Shown one piece after another: positions 25,202 through 32,511 of a DNA stretch of 63,412 nt. The stretch is from Kribbella antibiotica. Lineage in GTDB: Bacteria; Actinomycetota; Actinomycetes; Propionibacteriales; Kribbellaceae. The stretch spans positions 1 to 63,412 of the forward strand of contig NZ_SMKX01000038.1 of NCBI RefSeq assembly GCF_004349055.1. The letters are read 5' to 3'. Under the pieces are notes generated by a model. The model ran no database searches. It saw only the letters and a program-made list of their open reading frames with translations, and was not told the DNA's origin. How positions within the stretch are numbered: the first letter of the stretch is position 1; each line of letters begins with the position of its first letter. The position numbers and the translations under genes were made by a program.

Positions 25202-26118
25202 GTCAACGCCCCCGGCCGGAACGGATCGTCCCCCGGCAACCAGTACGGCGCCGCTCCGAAGTCCACGACCACATCCCGCGTCAACGCCTCCACTGCGGCA
25301 AGGACGGCCGGCGAAGCCTCGTCCCACCGCGACACCAACGACCACGTCCACATCGGCACCGGATCAACCACCGGCCGCCGCGTGATCCCGCTCGGCCACG
25401 GCGTCGCGTCCCGCTTCGGCGAACTCAGCACCGGCCGCCCCAGCCGCCGTACATGGTCGAAGAACGCCGGTCCGGTGATGCCGTGGTCGTCGATCCGCTC
25501 GACGGAAGCGCCGGTCGAACGCGCGAACTCCAGCGCATAGATGTTCCACGACGACCAGGTCGCCGTATCCGCATCGACGAGCACCACGGTGTCCTGAGCC
25601 CGAACAGACGACTCATAGCCGACCGAGACGGCGTACAGCTGATCCACACCAACCAACCGCCCGGCGAGCTGCTGCTCAGCCAGATCGGTCGCACGCACCC
25701 AGCAGATCGCCAGGTCAATACTCCCGTCCGCGACCCGCGCGGCCTGGGTGTGCGACGGCATCACCCAGGCATCGACCAGCAGCCGCGCAACCCCGGACAC
25801 GCGTTCCTCGAGGTCCGCCGGTCGCCAGCTCACGTAGCCCAGTCGCACCGGCTCACTCACCGCAAAGCCACGCGCCGTACGGCGTAAGTCGTCGGCCTGC
25901 TCGAGTAGCGCCCGCGTCCGCGGCAGGAGCGTCTCCCCATAGGCCGTGAGGGCCACCGTCCGCCGATCGCGCTCGAACAGCCGGACACCAAGGTCCCGCT
26001 CCAGCGACTTGATCTGCTGCGACAGCGACGGGCTCGCGATGTGCAGGCGCGCCGCCGCCCGCCCGAAGTTGAGCTCTTCGGCCACCGCCACGAAGTACCG
26101 CAACTGCCGAAGCTCCAC
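25189..26118 (-). CDS. LysR-family transcriptional regulator
   Basis: A 309-residue LysR regulator. The N-terminal winged helix is ELRQLRYFVAVAEELNFGRA, then LHIASPSLSQQIKSLERDLG and RLFERDRRTVALTAYGE. The effector domain begins near residue 90 (EPVRLGYVSWRPADLEE). GTG at 26118 fits the family start; upstream in-frame codons would add about 58 residues of unlike sequence. GGAGG abuts this GTG directly, tighter than usual, so the exact start is somewhat uncertain. Divergent from the SDR operon, which it most likely regulates. Confidence 0.85.
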   Translation of the reverse strand: MELRQLRYFVAVAEELNFGRAAARLHIASPSLSQQIKSLERDLGVRLFERDRRTVALTAYGETLLPRTRALLEQADDLRRTARGFAVSEPVRLGYVSWRPADLEERVSGVARLLVDAWVMPSHTQAARVADGSIDLAICWVRATDLAEQQLAGRLVGVDQLYAVSVGYESSVRAQDTVVLVDADTATWSSWNIYALEFARSTGASVERIDDHGITGPAFFDHVRRLGRPVLSSPKRDATPWPSGITRRPVVDPVPMWTWSLVSRWDEASPAVLAAVEALTRDVVVDFGAAPYWLPGDDPFRPGALTYQP

Positions 26119-26227
26119 CCTCCGAAGAGTAGTAGGCGCAGCCTCCCAGCTGGGAGGAGACCTGTCCTGGAAAAGCCCGGGAGGTTGGACAAGTATCAAA
26201 TTAAGCCAACTCACGAAAGCAGGAAAT

Positions 26228-26938
26228 ATGAGCACCCAGAAAGTCGCCGTCGTCACCGGAGCGTCCCAGGGCATCGGCGCCGGGCTCGTCACGGCCTACC
26301 GCAAGCTCGGGTACGCCGTCGTCGCGAATTCGCGCACCATCGCCGGATCGGACGACCCGTTCATCCTGACGGTCCCCGGCGACATTGCCGAGGCCGGCGT
26401 CGGTATCCAGGTGATCGAGAAGGGCCTCGAAGCGTTCGGCCGAATCGATGCCTTGGTCAACAATGCCGGCGTCTTCACCGCCAAGCCCTTCACCGAGTAC
26501 ACCGACGCGGACTACGCGCAGGTCGTCGGCGTCAACCTGAACGGGTTCTTCGAAACCACGCGCCGCGCCGTCGCAGCAATGCTCGAAAATGAGACTGGCG
26601 GCCACGTCGTCAGCATCACCACCACCTTCGCAGAGCACGCCTTGAGCGAAGTACCGGCCGCACTCGCCGCACTCACCAAGGGCGGCCTCAACTCCGCCAC
26701 CAGGTCGCTCGCGATCGAGTACGCCGCGCGCAACATCCGCTTCAACGCCGTCTCCCCCGGCGTCATCAAGACACCGATGCACCCGGCGGAGAACCACGCG
26801 TTCCTCGCCGCTCTGCACCCGGTCGGCCGGCTCGGCGAGATCGAGGAGATCGTCGACGCGGTCACCTACCTGGAGAACGCGAAGTTCGTCACCGGCGAGA
26901 TCCTGCACGTCGACGGCGGCCAGCAGGCAGGCCACTGA
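26228..26938 (+). CDS. Short-chain dehydrogenase/reductase family protein lacking the catalytic Tyr
   Basis: A 236-residue SDR. Cofactor motif VVTGASQGIGAGLV and NNAG are intact, as is the C-terminal NAVSPGVIKTPMH. At the active-site YxxxK position the sequence reads VPAALAALTKGG, so Lys is kept but Tyr is Ala. Ordinary SDR catalysis by the Ser-Tyr-Lys triad is therefore doubtful. ATG at 26228 has AGGAAAT upstream; the reading frame is open further 5' but that stretch is antisense to the LysR gene. First gene of an operon with a SnoaL-like protein, a VOC protein and an arylamine N-acetyltransferase. Confidence 0.85.
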   Translation: MSTQKVAVVTGASQGIGAGLVTAYRKLGYAVVANSRTIAGSDDPFILTVPGDIAEAGVGIQVIEKGLEAFGRIDALVNNAGVFTAKPFTEYTDADYAQVVGVNLNGFFETTRRAVAAMLENETGGHVVSITTTFAEHALSEVPAALAALTKGGLNSATRSLAIEYAARNIRFNAVSPGVIKTPMHPAENHAFLAALHPVGRLGEIEEIVDAVTYLENAKFVTGEILHVDGGQQAGH

Positions 26939-26940
26939 TC

Positions 26941-27267
26941 ATGAACGAAACGCTTGACCGATGGGCGGCCGGTATCGCCGCCCACGACCCGAAGGCGGTC
27001 GCCGCCCTCTTCACCGAGGACGCGATCTTCCAAGGCCTGCACCCGTACGGCGTCGGCCGCGACGCGGTCGCCGAGTACTACGACTCGCAGCCGCTCGGCC
27101 TCACCGCGACATACGACGTACTGGAGACCCGGCACCTGAGCGACGAGCTCACGCTCCTCTATCTGACCGTGGACTTCGCGTTCACCGATCGTCCGACGAT
27201 CACCGTCAACCTCAGCATCCTGTTGCACCAGGGCCTGATCGCTCACTATCAGGTCTCGCGCTTGTAG
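26941..27267 (+). CDS. SnoaL-like (NTF2 fold) protein
   Basis: A 108-residue NTF2-fold protein of the SgcJ/SnoaL-like type. It reads LDRWAAGIAAHDPKAVAALF then FTEDAIFQGLHPYGVGRDAV, the standard first helix and strand of nuclear transport factor 2-like proteins, followed by a curved sheet. Members can be small cyclases, isomerases or ligand-binding proteins. It begins two bases after the SDR stop, so is co-translated with it. No catalytic residues can be assigned with confidence. Confidence 0.8.
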   Translation: MNETLDRWAAGIAAHDPKAVAALFTEDAIFQGLHPYGVGRDAVAEYYDSQPLGLTATYDVLETRHLSDELTLLYLTVDFAFTDRPTITVNLSILLHQGLIAHYQVSRL

Positions 27268-27279
27268 ATACTGGCGGGC

Positions 27280-27681
27280 ATGGGAGTCAAAGAACTGCGG
27301 TTGGTGGTCACGGCGGACGACTACGACGAGGCGGTGACCTTCTACCGCGATGTGCTCGGCTTGCCCGAGCGCGCGTCGTACTCGTCGGAGAACGGGCGGG
27401 TGGTGATTCTCGAGGTCGAGCGCGCGACCCTCGAGATCGCCGATCCGGGGCAGGCCGACTTCATCGACGATATTGAGGTCGGCCGCCGGGTCGCCGGGAA
27501 GTACCGGCTCGCTTTCGAGGTCGACGACGCGGCGGCGATCACCCGAACGCTTGCCGGCGCGGGCGCGACGGTGATCGCCGAGCCGACCGTCACCCCGTGG
27601 AACTCGCTGAACGCCCGTCTCGAAACGCCCGGCGGTATTCAGCTCACCTTGTTCTCCGAGCTTGACCTCAAGAGCACTTGA
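27280..27681 (+). CDS. VOC-family (glyoxalase/bleomycin-resistance fold) protein
   Basis: A 133-residue protein of the vicinal-oxygen-chelate fold with two beta-alpha-beta-beta-beta modules. ELRLVVTADDYDEAVTFYRD starts the first and YRLAFEVDDAAAITRTLAGA the second, ending NARLETPGGIQLTLF. Members are metal enzymes or drug-binding proteins. It lies 12 bases after the SnoaL-like gene. Substrate unknown. Confidence 0.85.
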   Translation: MGVKELRLVVTADDYDEAVTFYRDVLGLPERASYSSENGRVVILEVERATLEIADPGQADFIDDIEVGRRVAGKYRLAFEVDDAAAITRTLAGAGATVIAEPTVTPWNSLNARLETPGGIQLTLFSELDLKST

Positions 27682-27699
27682 AGTGCTGAGGTAGGTGGC

Positions 27700-28485
27700 A
27701 TGTGGAACATCGAGGCTCTCGACCTGGCCGCCTACCTGGAGCGCATCGGGCATCCGCACGTCGCGCCGTCCGTCGACAGCTTGTCGAGTCTGCACCGCGC
27801 GCATGTGCTGGCGATCCCGTTCGAGAACATCGACGTCGTCCTCGGCACTCACCCCGGTCTCACCCTCGAAGCAATCCAGAACAAGCTGGTACGACGTCAA
27901 CGCGGCGGCTACTGCTATGAGCACACACTGCTCTTCGGCGCAGCGCTCGAACGTCTCGGCTTCGAGGTGGATCGTCGAGTGGCCAGAGTCCAACCTCACA
28001 AGGCAGGACCGCGCACGCACGCCCTACTCAAAGTCGGGGTGGACGGACAGGAATTCCTGGCCGATGTGGGATTCGGCGCCGGCCAGCTCTACCCGACACC
28101 GCTCAAGGACGGCGTCATCGTCGACCAAGGCGGCTGGGATCATCAGCTGACTCTCGAAAATGACGTGTGGACGTTAGCCAAACGCACACCTGACGGGTGG
28201 ATTCCGCAGCATGCCTCGAACGACGAACCGGTCCGGCCGATCGACTATGAGGTCTACCACCACTACGTTTCCACGCATCCCAACTCCCCGTTCACCGGTC
28301 GGCCGGTGGTGATGCGGGTCGCCGACGGCGTCGTACGGAGGCTGGTCGGGAACGAGCTCACCACCGAGTACGCCGACGGGAGGTCGACGACTCGCACCGT
28401 ACCCAGGAATGACCTGGCAGAAACCCTTGCTGCCTTGGATGTTGTGCTCAGCGACGAAGAGATCGATCGCTTGAACATTGACTGA
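27700..28485 (+). CDS. Arylamine N-acetyltransferase
   Basis: A 261-residue NAT. Catalytic Cys72 lies in RGGYCYEHTLLF, His in RTHALLKV and Asp in FLADVGFG, the complete Cys-His-Asp triad. IPFENIDVVLG is another conserved segment. It transfers acetyl (or related acyl) groups from CoA to arylamines or hydrazines; some actinobacterial NATs act in biosynthesis. Fourth gene of the SDR operon, 18 bases after the VOC gene. Length is normal for bacterial NAT. Confidence 0.9.
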   Translation: MWNIEALDLAAYLERIGHPHVAPSVDSLSSLHRAHVLAIPFENIDVVLGTHPGLTLEAIQNKLVRRQRGGYCYEHTLLFGAALERLGFEVDRRVARVQPHKAGPRTHALLKVGVDGQEFLADVGFGAGQLYPTPLKDGVIVDQGGWDHQLTLENDVWTLAKRTPDGWIPQHASNDEPVRPIDYEVYHHYVSTHPNSPFTGRPVVMRVADGVVRRLVGNELTTEYADGRSTTRTVPRNDLAETLAALDVVLSDEEIDRLNID

Positions 28486-28548
28486 GAGATCTGTGAGAAG
28501 ACACGCACTCGGCAGGCAAGGGCGGCGAAAAGCGCTTATCCTACGGCC

Positions 28549-28788
28549 ATGAACGAGTTCGAGCCCGGCGCCGATCTGGTGTCCCGACTCCCGCTTCCCG
28601 GCCATGTGGTCGTGCTAGCCGACGGCCAGTGGCGCCGCGGCTGGCTGATCGGCCGTGAGCACGAGGAGACGGGATGGACCGGTCTGGTGCAGTACGAGGA
28701 CGACGAGGGTACGGAGCGGACGGAACGCCTGCCGGCGGACCAGATCTCCCTGGCCGAGCCGGCCGGACCCACTGAGCAAGCCTCGTAA
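28549..28788 (+). CDS. Small acidic SH3/Tudor-like hypothetical protein
   Basis: A 79-residue acidic protein rich in predicted strands (HVVVLADGQWRRGWLIGRE, WTGLVQYEDDEGTERTER), resembling a small SH3- or Tudor-like barrel. TATCCT (28537-28542) is a -10 hexamer six bases before the ATG, so the message is probably leaderless. A strong terminator follows 15 bases after the stop, marking it as a single-gene unit. Function unknown. Confidence 0.7.
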   Translation: MNEFEPGADLVSRLPLPGHVVVLADGQWRRGWLIGREHEETGWTGLVQYEDDEGTERTERLPADQISLAEPAGPTEQAS

Positions 28789-28803
28789 GAGGCTGCAGAA
28801 ATG

Positions 28804-28841
28804 AGAAAGCCCCCGGGATGCGAGTCAACCGGGGGCTTTCT
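28804..28841 (+). terminator. Strong 13-bp stem-loop terminator
   Basis: AGAAAGCCCCCGG and CCGGGGGCTTTCT pair perfectly across a 12-base loop just downstream of the 79-aa gene. No long U-tract follows, as is common for actinobacterial terminators; the A/T-flanked stem can act in both directions. Confidence 0.8.
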
Positions 28842-28882
28842 GCTGTAACGCCGGGCCGGGGCGCCTAGTCGGCGGACGAGGT

Positions 28883-28922
28883 TCCCGTCCCAGGCCCTTC
28901 GGGCGGTTGACCTGGGACGGGA
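28883..28922. terminator. 12-bp hairpin, possible terminator or structured RNA
   Basis: TCCCGTCCCAGG pairs with CCTGGGACGGGA around a 16-base loop that itself contains CCCTTCGGG, a small inner hairpin with a stable tetraloop. It lies 41 bases after the first terminator and has no U-tract. Could be a back-up terminator or part of a structured RNA. Confidence 0.5.
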
Positions 28923-29038
28923 TCCTCAAGGCGTTACACACGGTGTATCGCTGGTGACGGCGCGAGTGTTACAGGAATCAGGGAAATTTCTTCCGGGTCT
29001 TTCGGCACAGCCGTTCTAGACCAGTTGGAGCAAGGGTC

Positions 29039-29072
29039 GGCCCCGGTGCACTCATCCCTGAACACCGGGGCC
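29039..29072 (-). terminator. 10-bp hairpin terminator downstream of the anti-sigma gene
   Basis: GGCCCCGGTG and CACCGGGGCC pair perfectly around a 14-base loop, about 90 bases beyond the stop of the leftward anti-sigma gene. Probable terminator of the sigma/anti-sigma operon. Confidence 0.55.
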
Positions 29073-29161
29073 TGGACCGTCGGCCGCGCGCGCGATCGGC
29101 GATCCGTGCCCCTCAGGTGCCCCGGCTGTACGGCGTCATGCGCGCAGCGGCGATCGAATGC

Positions 29162-29824
29162 TCAGAAATGCACGGCGAGCAGGATCCGCCCCGTCTCGGA
29201 GCTGCGAATATCAAGCGCGCGAATCTCGCCACGCTGCAACTTCGTGGTCGCGGCCGGCTTCACCGTCGTACCGGGTGCGGCCGTCCAGGTCGCCAGCAAC
29301 TGCGCCTTTCCGGAGTCGTCGGTCAGGTAGAGCTCGTAGCCTCGGGCGCGCTCACTCGGGGTCGCGAGCTCGTCGTACCGGCAGCTGATCTCGATCGTCG
29401 TCCCCCAGCGCTCCGGCACCAGCCGGGCATCCGCGGACAGCTTGCTCTCGACGGTCTGCGCGAGCACGACATAGTCGCCCTGCGGCTGGTCCTGCACCAA
29501 CGGCACCGCGATCACCGCGCCGATCCCGATCGACACTGCCGCCACGGCCGCGACCATCCCACCGACGCGGAACCGCCGGCGCTTCTGATCCTCGCGCACT
29601 CTGCGCGCCAACCCGGGCAGCAGGTTCGGCGCTCTGGTCTGCACCGTCACCAACGCCTGGTCGCTCGGCAGCACAGCCAAAGCAGCCGGTACGGCGGTCA
29701 GCGACGCCACCGCCGCCGAACACTCGGCGCAGGTCGCGAGGTGTCCCTCGTACTCCCGCCGGTCCGTGGCCGGTAGCGCACCCACCAGATACGCCGCATC
29801 CCAGTCCCGGTACTGATCACTCAC
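29162..29824 (-). CDS. Anti-sigma factor with zinc-finger (zf-HC2/ZAS-like) domain
   Basis: A 220-residue membrane anti-sigma factor. The N-terminal zinc-binding anti-sigma motif is EGHLATCAECSAAV (HxxxCxxC) at about residues 27-36. One transmembrane helix is at about 88-110. The outer domain (residues 115-220) resembles the RskA C-terminal sensor type. It binds and inactivates the ECF sigma factor encoded immediately upstream, with which it overlaps by four bases (ATGA). Release probably follows an outside signal and regulated proteolysis. Confidence 0.88.
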   Translation of the reverse strand: MSDQYRDWDAAYLVGALPATDRREYEGHLATCAECSAAVASLTAVPAALAVLPSDQALVTVQTRAPNLLPGLARRVREDQKRRRFRVGGMVAAVAAVSIGIGAVIAVPLVQDQPQGDYVVLAQTVESKLSADARLVPERWGTTIEISCRYDELATPSERARGYELYLTDDSGKAQLLATWTAAPGTTVKPAATTKLQRGEIRALDIRSSETGRILLAVHF

Positions 29825-30330
29825 TGACTCGTCACCCCCTTCTCCTGCAACGCGAGCTTCAACGCCCGCAACCCATAGTGCAGCCGCGATTTCACGGTGC
29901 CCGACGGGATGTCCAACTCCTCGGCGATGTCGGTGACCGTCCGGCGTCCGTAGTACGCGCGGACGATCACCTGCCGATGATCCTCCGACAACTGGGCCAG
30001 CGACTCGGCCACCAGCCAGGCATCCAGTACGGCGTTCGCATGGTCCGTACTGGGTTTCTCCGGCAGGTCGTCGCTGGCCACCTCGCGGTTGACCCGGGCA
30101 CTACGCCGATCGTCGATGACGAGATTGCGCGCCACCGTGAACAGCCAGGCCCGGGCACCCGCTTCGTCCTCGGTCAGGATCTGCGGCCTTCGCCATGCCC
30201 GGAGCAGGGTTTCCTGGACGACGTCCTCGGCCAGTCGGTCGTCGCCGGTCAGCCGCACCACGAACCGCCACAGCGCGGGAGCGTGCACATCGTGCAGCTC
30301 GCGCAGCATCGCGGCCCGGTCGTCGGCCAT
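29821..30330 (-). CDS. ECF-type RNA polymerase sigma factor
   Basis: A 169-residue ECF sigma factor. Region 2 reads RFVVRLTGDDRLAEDVVQET and LLRAWRR, then WLFTVARNLVIDDRRSARV. Region 4 is SLAQLSEDHRQVIVRAYYGR then TDIAEELDIPSGTVKSRLHY. ATG at 30330 is chosen over one eight codons upstream because AGGAG lies five bases before it. It directs polymerase to a set of stress or envelope promoters when freed from the co-encoded anti-sigma factor. Similar to SigK/SigL-type ECFs by its RskA-like partner. Confidence 0.9.
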   Translation of the reverse strand: MADDRAAMLRELHDVHAPALWRFVVRLTGDDRLAEDVVQETLLRAWRRPQILTEDEAGARAWLFTVARNLVIDDRRSARVNREVASDDLPEKPSTDHANAVLDAWLVAESLAQLSEDHRQVIVRAYYGRRTVTDIAEELDIPSGTVKSRLHYGLRALKLALQEKGVTSQ

Positions 30331-30365
30331 CGGGGCTCCTGCTCTGTCGGGCATGGTCTAAAGGC

Positions 30366-30782
30366 TCACTCGGTCGCCACCGCTGCCGTCTGCCGCTGCT
30401 GGAACGACGCGCTCGACCCCAGCGCCCAGGCGCCGTTCCCGAGGAACGCGATCAGCAGGAAGGCGAAGCAGAACAGCGCCGCTTTCTCGCCACCATTCTG
30501 CACGGGCAGCAAAGCATCCACCTGGTGGACGGTGAAGTAGGCGAACGCCATCGACCCCGACGACAGCAAAGCGGCGTACCGGGTACCGAACCCGATCGCC
30601 ACCAGCGCACCGCCGACCATCTGGATCAAGGCGGCCCACCAGGACGGCCAGACGAACGCCTCGGCCTGCTTGGACCCGAGGACACCGAACAACGACGCAG
30701 CACCGTGACACGCGAACAGGAATCCGACGACGATCCGGAAGATTCCGATGACCTGTGACTGATAACGCTCCAGGACCTGCAT
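30366..30782 (-). CDS. DoxX-family membrane protein
   Basis: A 138-residue four-helix membrane protein. It starts YQSQVIGIFRIVVGFLFACH, with GAASLFGVLG and WAALIQMVGGALVAIGFGTR typical of DoxX, and ends in a helix LFCFAFLLIAFLGNGAW. DoxX proteins act in redox or thiol stress in actinobacteria. ATG at 30782 follows GAGGAGTGAGG. It lies downstream of a MarR gene in the same direction with its own intergenic region, and upstream of the ECF sigma gene. Confidence 0.87.
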   Translation of the reverse strand: MQVLERYQSQVIGIFRIVVGFLFACHGAASLFGVLGSKQAEAFVWPSWWAALIQMVGGALVAIGFGTRYAALLSSGSMAFAYFTVHQVDALLPVQNGGEKAALFCFAFLLIAFLGNGAWALGSSASFQQRQTAAVATE

Positions 30783-30847
30783 GAGCCTCACTCCTCAAAG
30801 GGGCGGTTTTGGGGACTTGTTCTTGCGAACGGATCCTGGGCTCATCT

Positions 30848-30900
30848 GGTTCAACTGAAAGTGACCTTTATGTCACGAGCTGAAACGGTTGCACTGAACC
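30848..30900 (-). promoter_or_regulatory. Nested inverted repeats upstream of doxX
   Basis: GTGAC-N6-GTCAC (30861-30876) lies inside an outer GGTTCA/TGAACC pair (30848-30900), in the 121 bases between the MarR gene and the DoxX gene. The placement suits an operator, possibly for the adjacent MarR protein. Confidence 0.4.
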
Positions 30901-30903
30901 GAT

Positions 30904-31314
30904 CTAGTGTTGTAGAGCTCTCAACGACCGCACGAAGGCGTCGCGGTCGGCGGCCGGGAGCTGGCTGAGCAGCTCATCCTCGTAGGCCCGGATGCTCTTG
31001 CGGACCGTACGGCGAACGCGGCGTCCCTTGGCGGTGATCGACAGCAGCCGGACCCGGCGGTCGTCGGGATCCGGCGTCCGATCGATCAGGCCGGACAGCT
31101 GCAGTTCGTCCAGCGTGCCGATGATCCGCGACTTGTCCGCGCCGATCGCCGCGGCCAGCGCCGCCTGGGTGCGAACCGGCGTTTCGTCCAACGCGGTAAG
31201 GACCGAATAGCCCCACATCGAGACGTCGTGGGCGGCGAGGATCGGCGTCTCGGCCGCGATCAGCACCCGCACGAGCGGATACAGCAGCGCGGCCAGATCC
31301 GGGCGTTCGTCCAT
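30904..31314 (-). CDS. MarR-family transcriptional regulator
   Basis: A 136-residue MarR regulator. Winged helix: TQAALAAAIGADKSRIIGTL then LIDRTPDPDDRRVRLLSIT, followed by the C-terminal dimer helix. TATCTT (31322-31327 on the opposite strand) is a -10 hexamer seven bases before the ATG, so the transcript is probably leaderless. It is divergent from the mycothiol-dependent DinB enzyme and upstream of DoxX, either of which could be its target; a thiol or electrophile signal would fit both. Confidence 0.88.
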   Translation of the reverse strand: MDERPDLAALLYPLVRVLIAAETPILAAHDVSMWGYSVLTALDETPVRTQAALAAAIGADKSRIIGTLDELQLSGLIDRTPDPDDRRVRLLSITAKGRRVRRTVRKSIRAYEDELLSQLPAADRDAFVRSLRALQH

Positions 31315-31366
31315 GAACCGGAAGATAGCACTGGCGCAATCATATGCAGGCGCTTATCGTCTACTC

Positions 31367-31963
31367 ATGTCTACTATCGATTTCGTCGCTCTCGACCGCC
31401 GAGCCGTGACCGCCAGCATCGAGCTGGCCACTCGCGTCACCGCCGCCGATCTGACCAAGCCGACACCCTGCCGGGCCTGGACCGTCTACGGCCTGCTCGC
31501 TCACATGACCACGCAACACTACGGTTTTGCCACAGCCTCCCGCGGCGACGGCGACCCCGAGAGCTGGAAGCTCCGCGACCTCGGAGAGAACGCCGTACAG
31601 GCCTATATCGAGTCGGCCGAGCACGTCCTCGCAGCCTTCGCCGAGGATGGTGTGACCGAGCGAATCTTCCCGCTGCCGGAGTTCGGTCCGGACGTGAAGG
31701 TGCCCGGCCATCAGGCGATCAGCTTCCACTTCATCGACTACGTCGTCCACAGCTGGGACCTGGCCAAAGCGCTCGGAACCACCGTCGATTTCACCCCGGA
31801 CGTCCTCGACGCAGCCTGGACCGTGGCCCAGATCGTCCCGGTAGGCGAGGCCCGACTGACCCCGGGCGCCGCCTTCGGTCCGGACATCAACTACACCGGC
31901 ACCGAGCACCTCGACCGCATCGTCGCGCTCCTCGGCCGCTCCCCCGAGTGGCCGGCAACCTAG
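31367..31963 (+). CDS. TIGR03086-like mycothiol-dependent DinB/maleylpyruvate-isomerase-type protein
   Basis: A 198-residue protein of the mycothiol-dependent metalloenzyme class. It reads DLTKPTPCRAWTVYGLLAHM near the N-terminus, where the conserved His of the DinB metal site lies, and ISFHFIDYVVHSWDLAKALG, with two further His ligands. It probably conjugates or isomerises substrates using mycothiol and zinc. ATG at 31367 is placed six bases after TATCGT, a -10 hexamer, so leaderless; the frame is open upstream but that part is promoter. Stop overlaps the convergent HD-domain gene by four bases. Confidence 0.85.
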   Translation: MSTIDFVALDRRAVTASIELATRVTAADLTKPTPCRAWTVYGLLAHMTTQHYGFATASRGDGDPESWKLRDLGENAVQAYIESAEHVLAAFAEDGVTERIFPLPEFGPDVKVPGHQAISFHFIDYVVHSWDLAKALGTTVDFTPDVLDAAWTVAQIVPVGEARLTPGAAFGPDINYTGTEHLDRIVALLGRSPEWPAT

Positions 31964-32511
31964 CCAGTCGCCCCCCGAAGACGTTCCAGTACAGGCCGGA
32001 AATAGTCGAAGCCGGGGGTCTCCAGCTCGGGGTCCTTGGCCTCGTCGTCCCAGCGACGAAGGGCCACAGCGTCTGCGTAGTAGGGCTCTGCTTCGAAGCG
32101 TTCGACCTGCTCCGGAGTCATCGGTCCCCCCTGGACCTCCAGCGTGAAGACCGAGGCCTCCGACAACTTCGCGAAGTACTCCGGTTCGGCCGCACACAGA
32201 TAGCGCTTGGCGGCCACGTGCAGCCGGACGGGCTCCGTGACTGCGGGGCCGAACCACTGACCCAGCCAGTCGGATCCGCTGTGGCTGTGCCGATTGTCCG
32301 TGCCCTGCATGAGCTCGTCACCGCTCACAGCACCGTGGAAGTGGCCGACGTCGTGCAGCAACGCGGCCGCGATCAACGCGTCGGAGGCACCGGCCCGCTG
32401 TGCAAGGAAGCCGGCCTGGTACATGTGCTCGGCCTGGGTGACTGCCTCGCCGAAGTAGTCCTCAGCGCCCTGACCGGCAAACAACTCGGCGATCTCGTCG
32501 AGCGGGTTCAT
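31960..32511 (-). CDS. tmpB: HD-domain mixed-valent diiron oxygenase, TmpB/PhnZ-like phosphonate-cleaving enzyme
   Basis: A 183-residue HD-domain protein. YFGEAVTQAEHMYQAG contains the Tyr/Glu and EH pattern of PhnZ-type oxygenases, and ALLHDVGHFHG supplies the HD and next His ligands; RLHVAAKRYLCA gives a later His. PhnZ and TmpB use O2 and a Fe(II)/Fe(III) pair to cleave the C-P bond of alpha-hydroxylated aminoethylphosphonates, giving glycine or glycine betaine plus phosphate. The start at 32511 forms an ATGA overlap with the TmpA-like gene. Ligand pattern and partner together support the call; true substrate (amino- versus trimethylamino-ethylphosphonate) is unproven. Confidence 0.82.
   Translation of the reverse strand: MNPLDEIAELFAGQGAEDYFGEAVTQAEHMYQAGFLAQRAGASDALIAAALLHDVGHFHGAVSGDELMQGTDNRHSHSGSDWLGQWFGPAVTEPVRLHVAAKRYLCAAEPEYFAKLSEASVFTLEVQGGPMTPEQVERFEAEPYYADAVALRRWDDEAKDPELETPGFDYFRPVLERLRGATG

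Larger units (their letters stand above)
28842..29161. other. Non-coding interval with two further hairpins
   Basis: About 320 bases without a convincing coding frame between the 79-aa gene and the convergent anti-sigma gene. It holds two perfect-stem hairpins (annotated separately) and an AT-richer stretch around 28935-29030. No tRNA cloverleaf, known riboswitch consensus or transposon remnant was recognised. A small RNA cannot be excluded. Confidence 0.5.

Noticed and set aside
26038..26227. N-terminal extension of the SDR up to 25946
   Set aside because: The added residues are antisense to the LysR DNA-binding domain and lack SDR features; AGGAAAT supports the ATG at 26228.
28883..28922. 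Riboswitch, such as a c-di-AMP or related leader
   Set aside because: Only a simple stem with nested tetraloop hairpin; no conserved core was recognised, and no gene follows in a suitable orientation within 300 bases.
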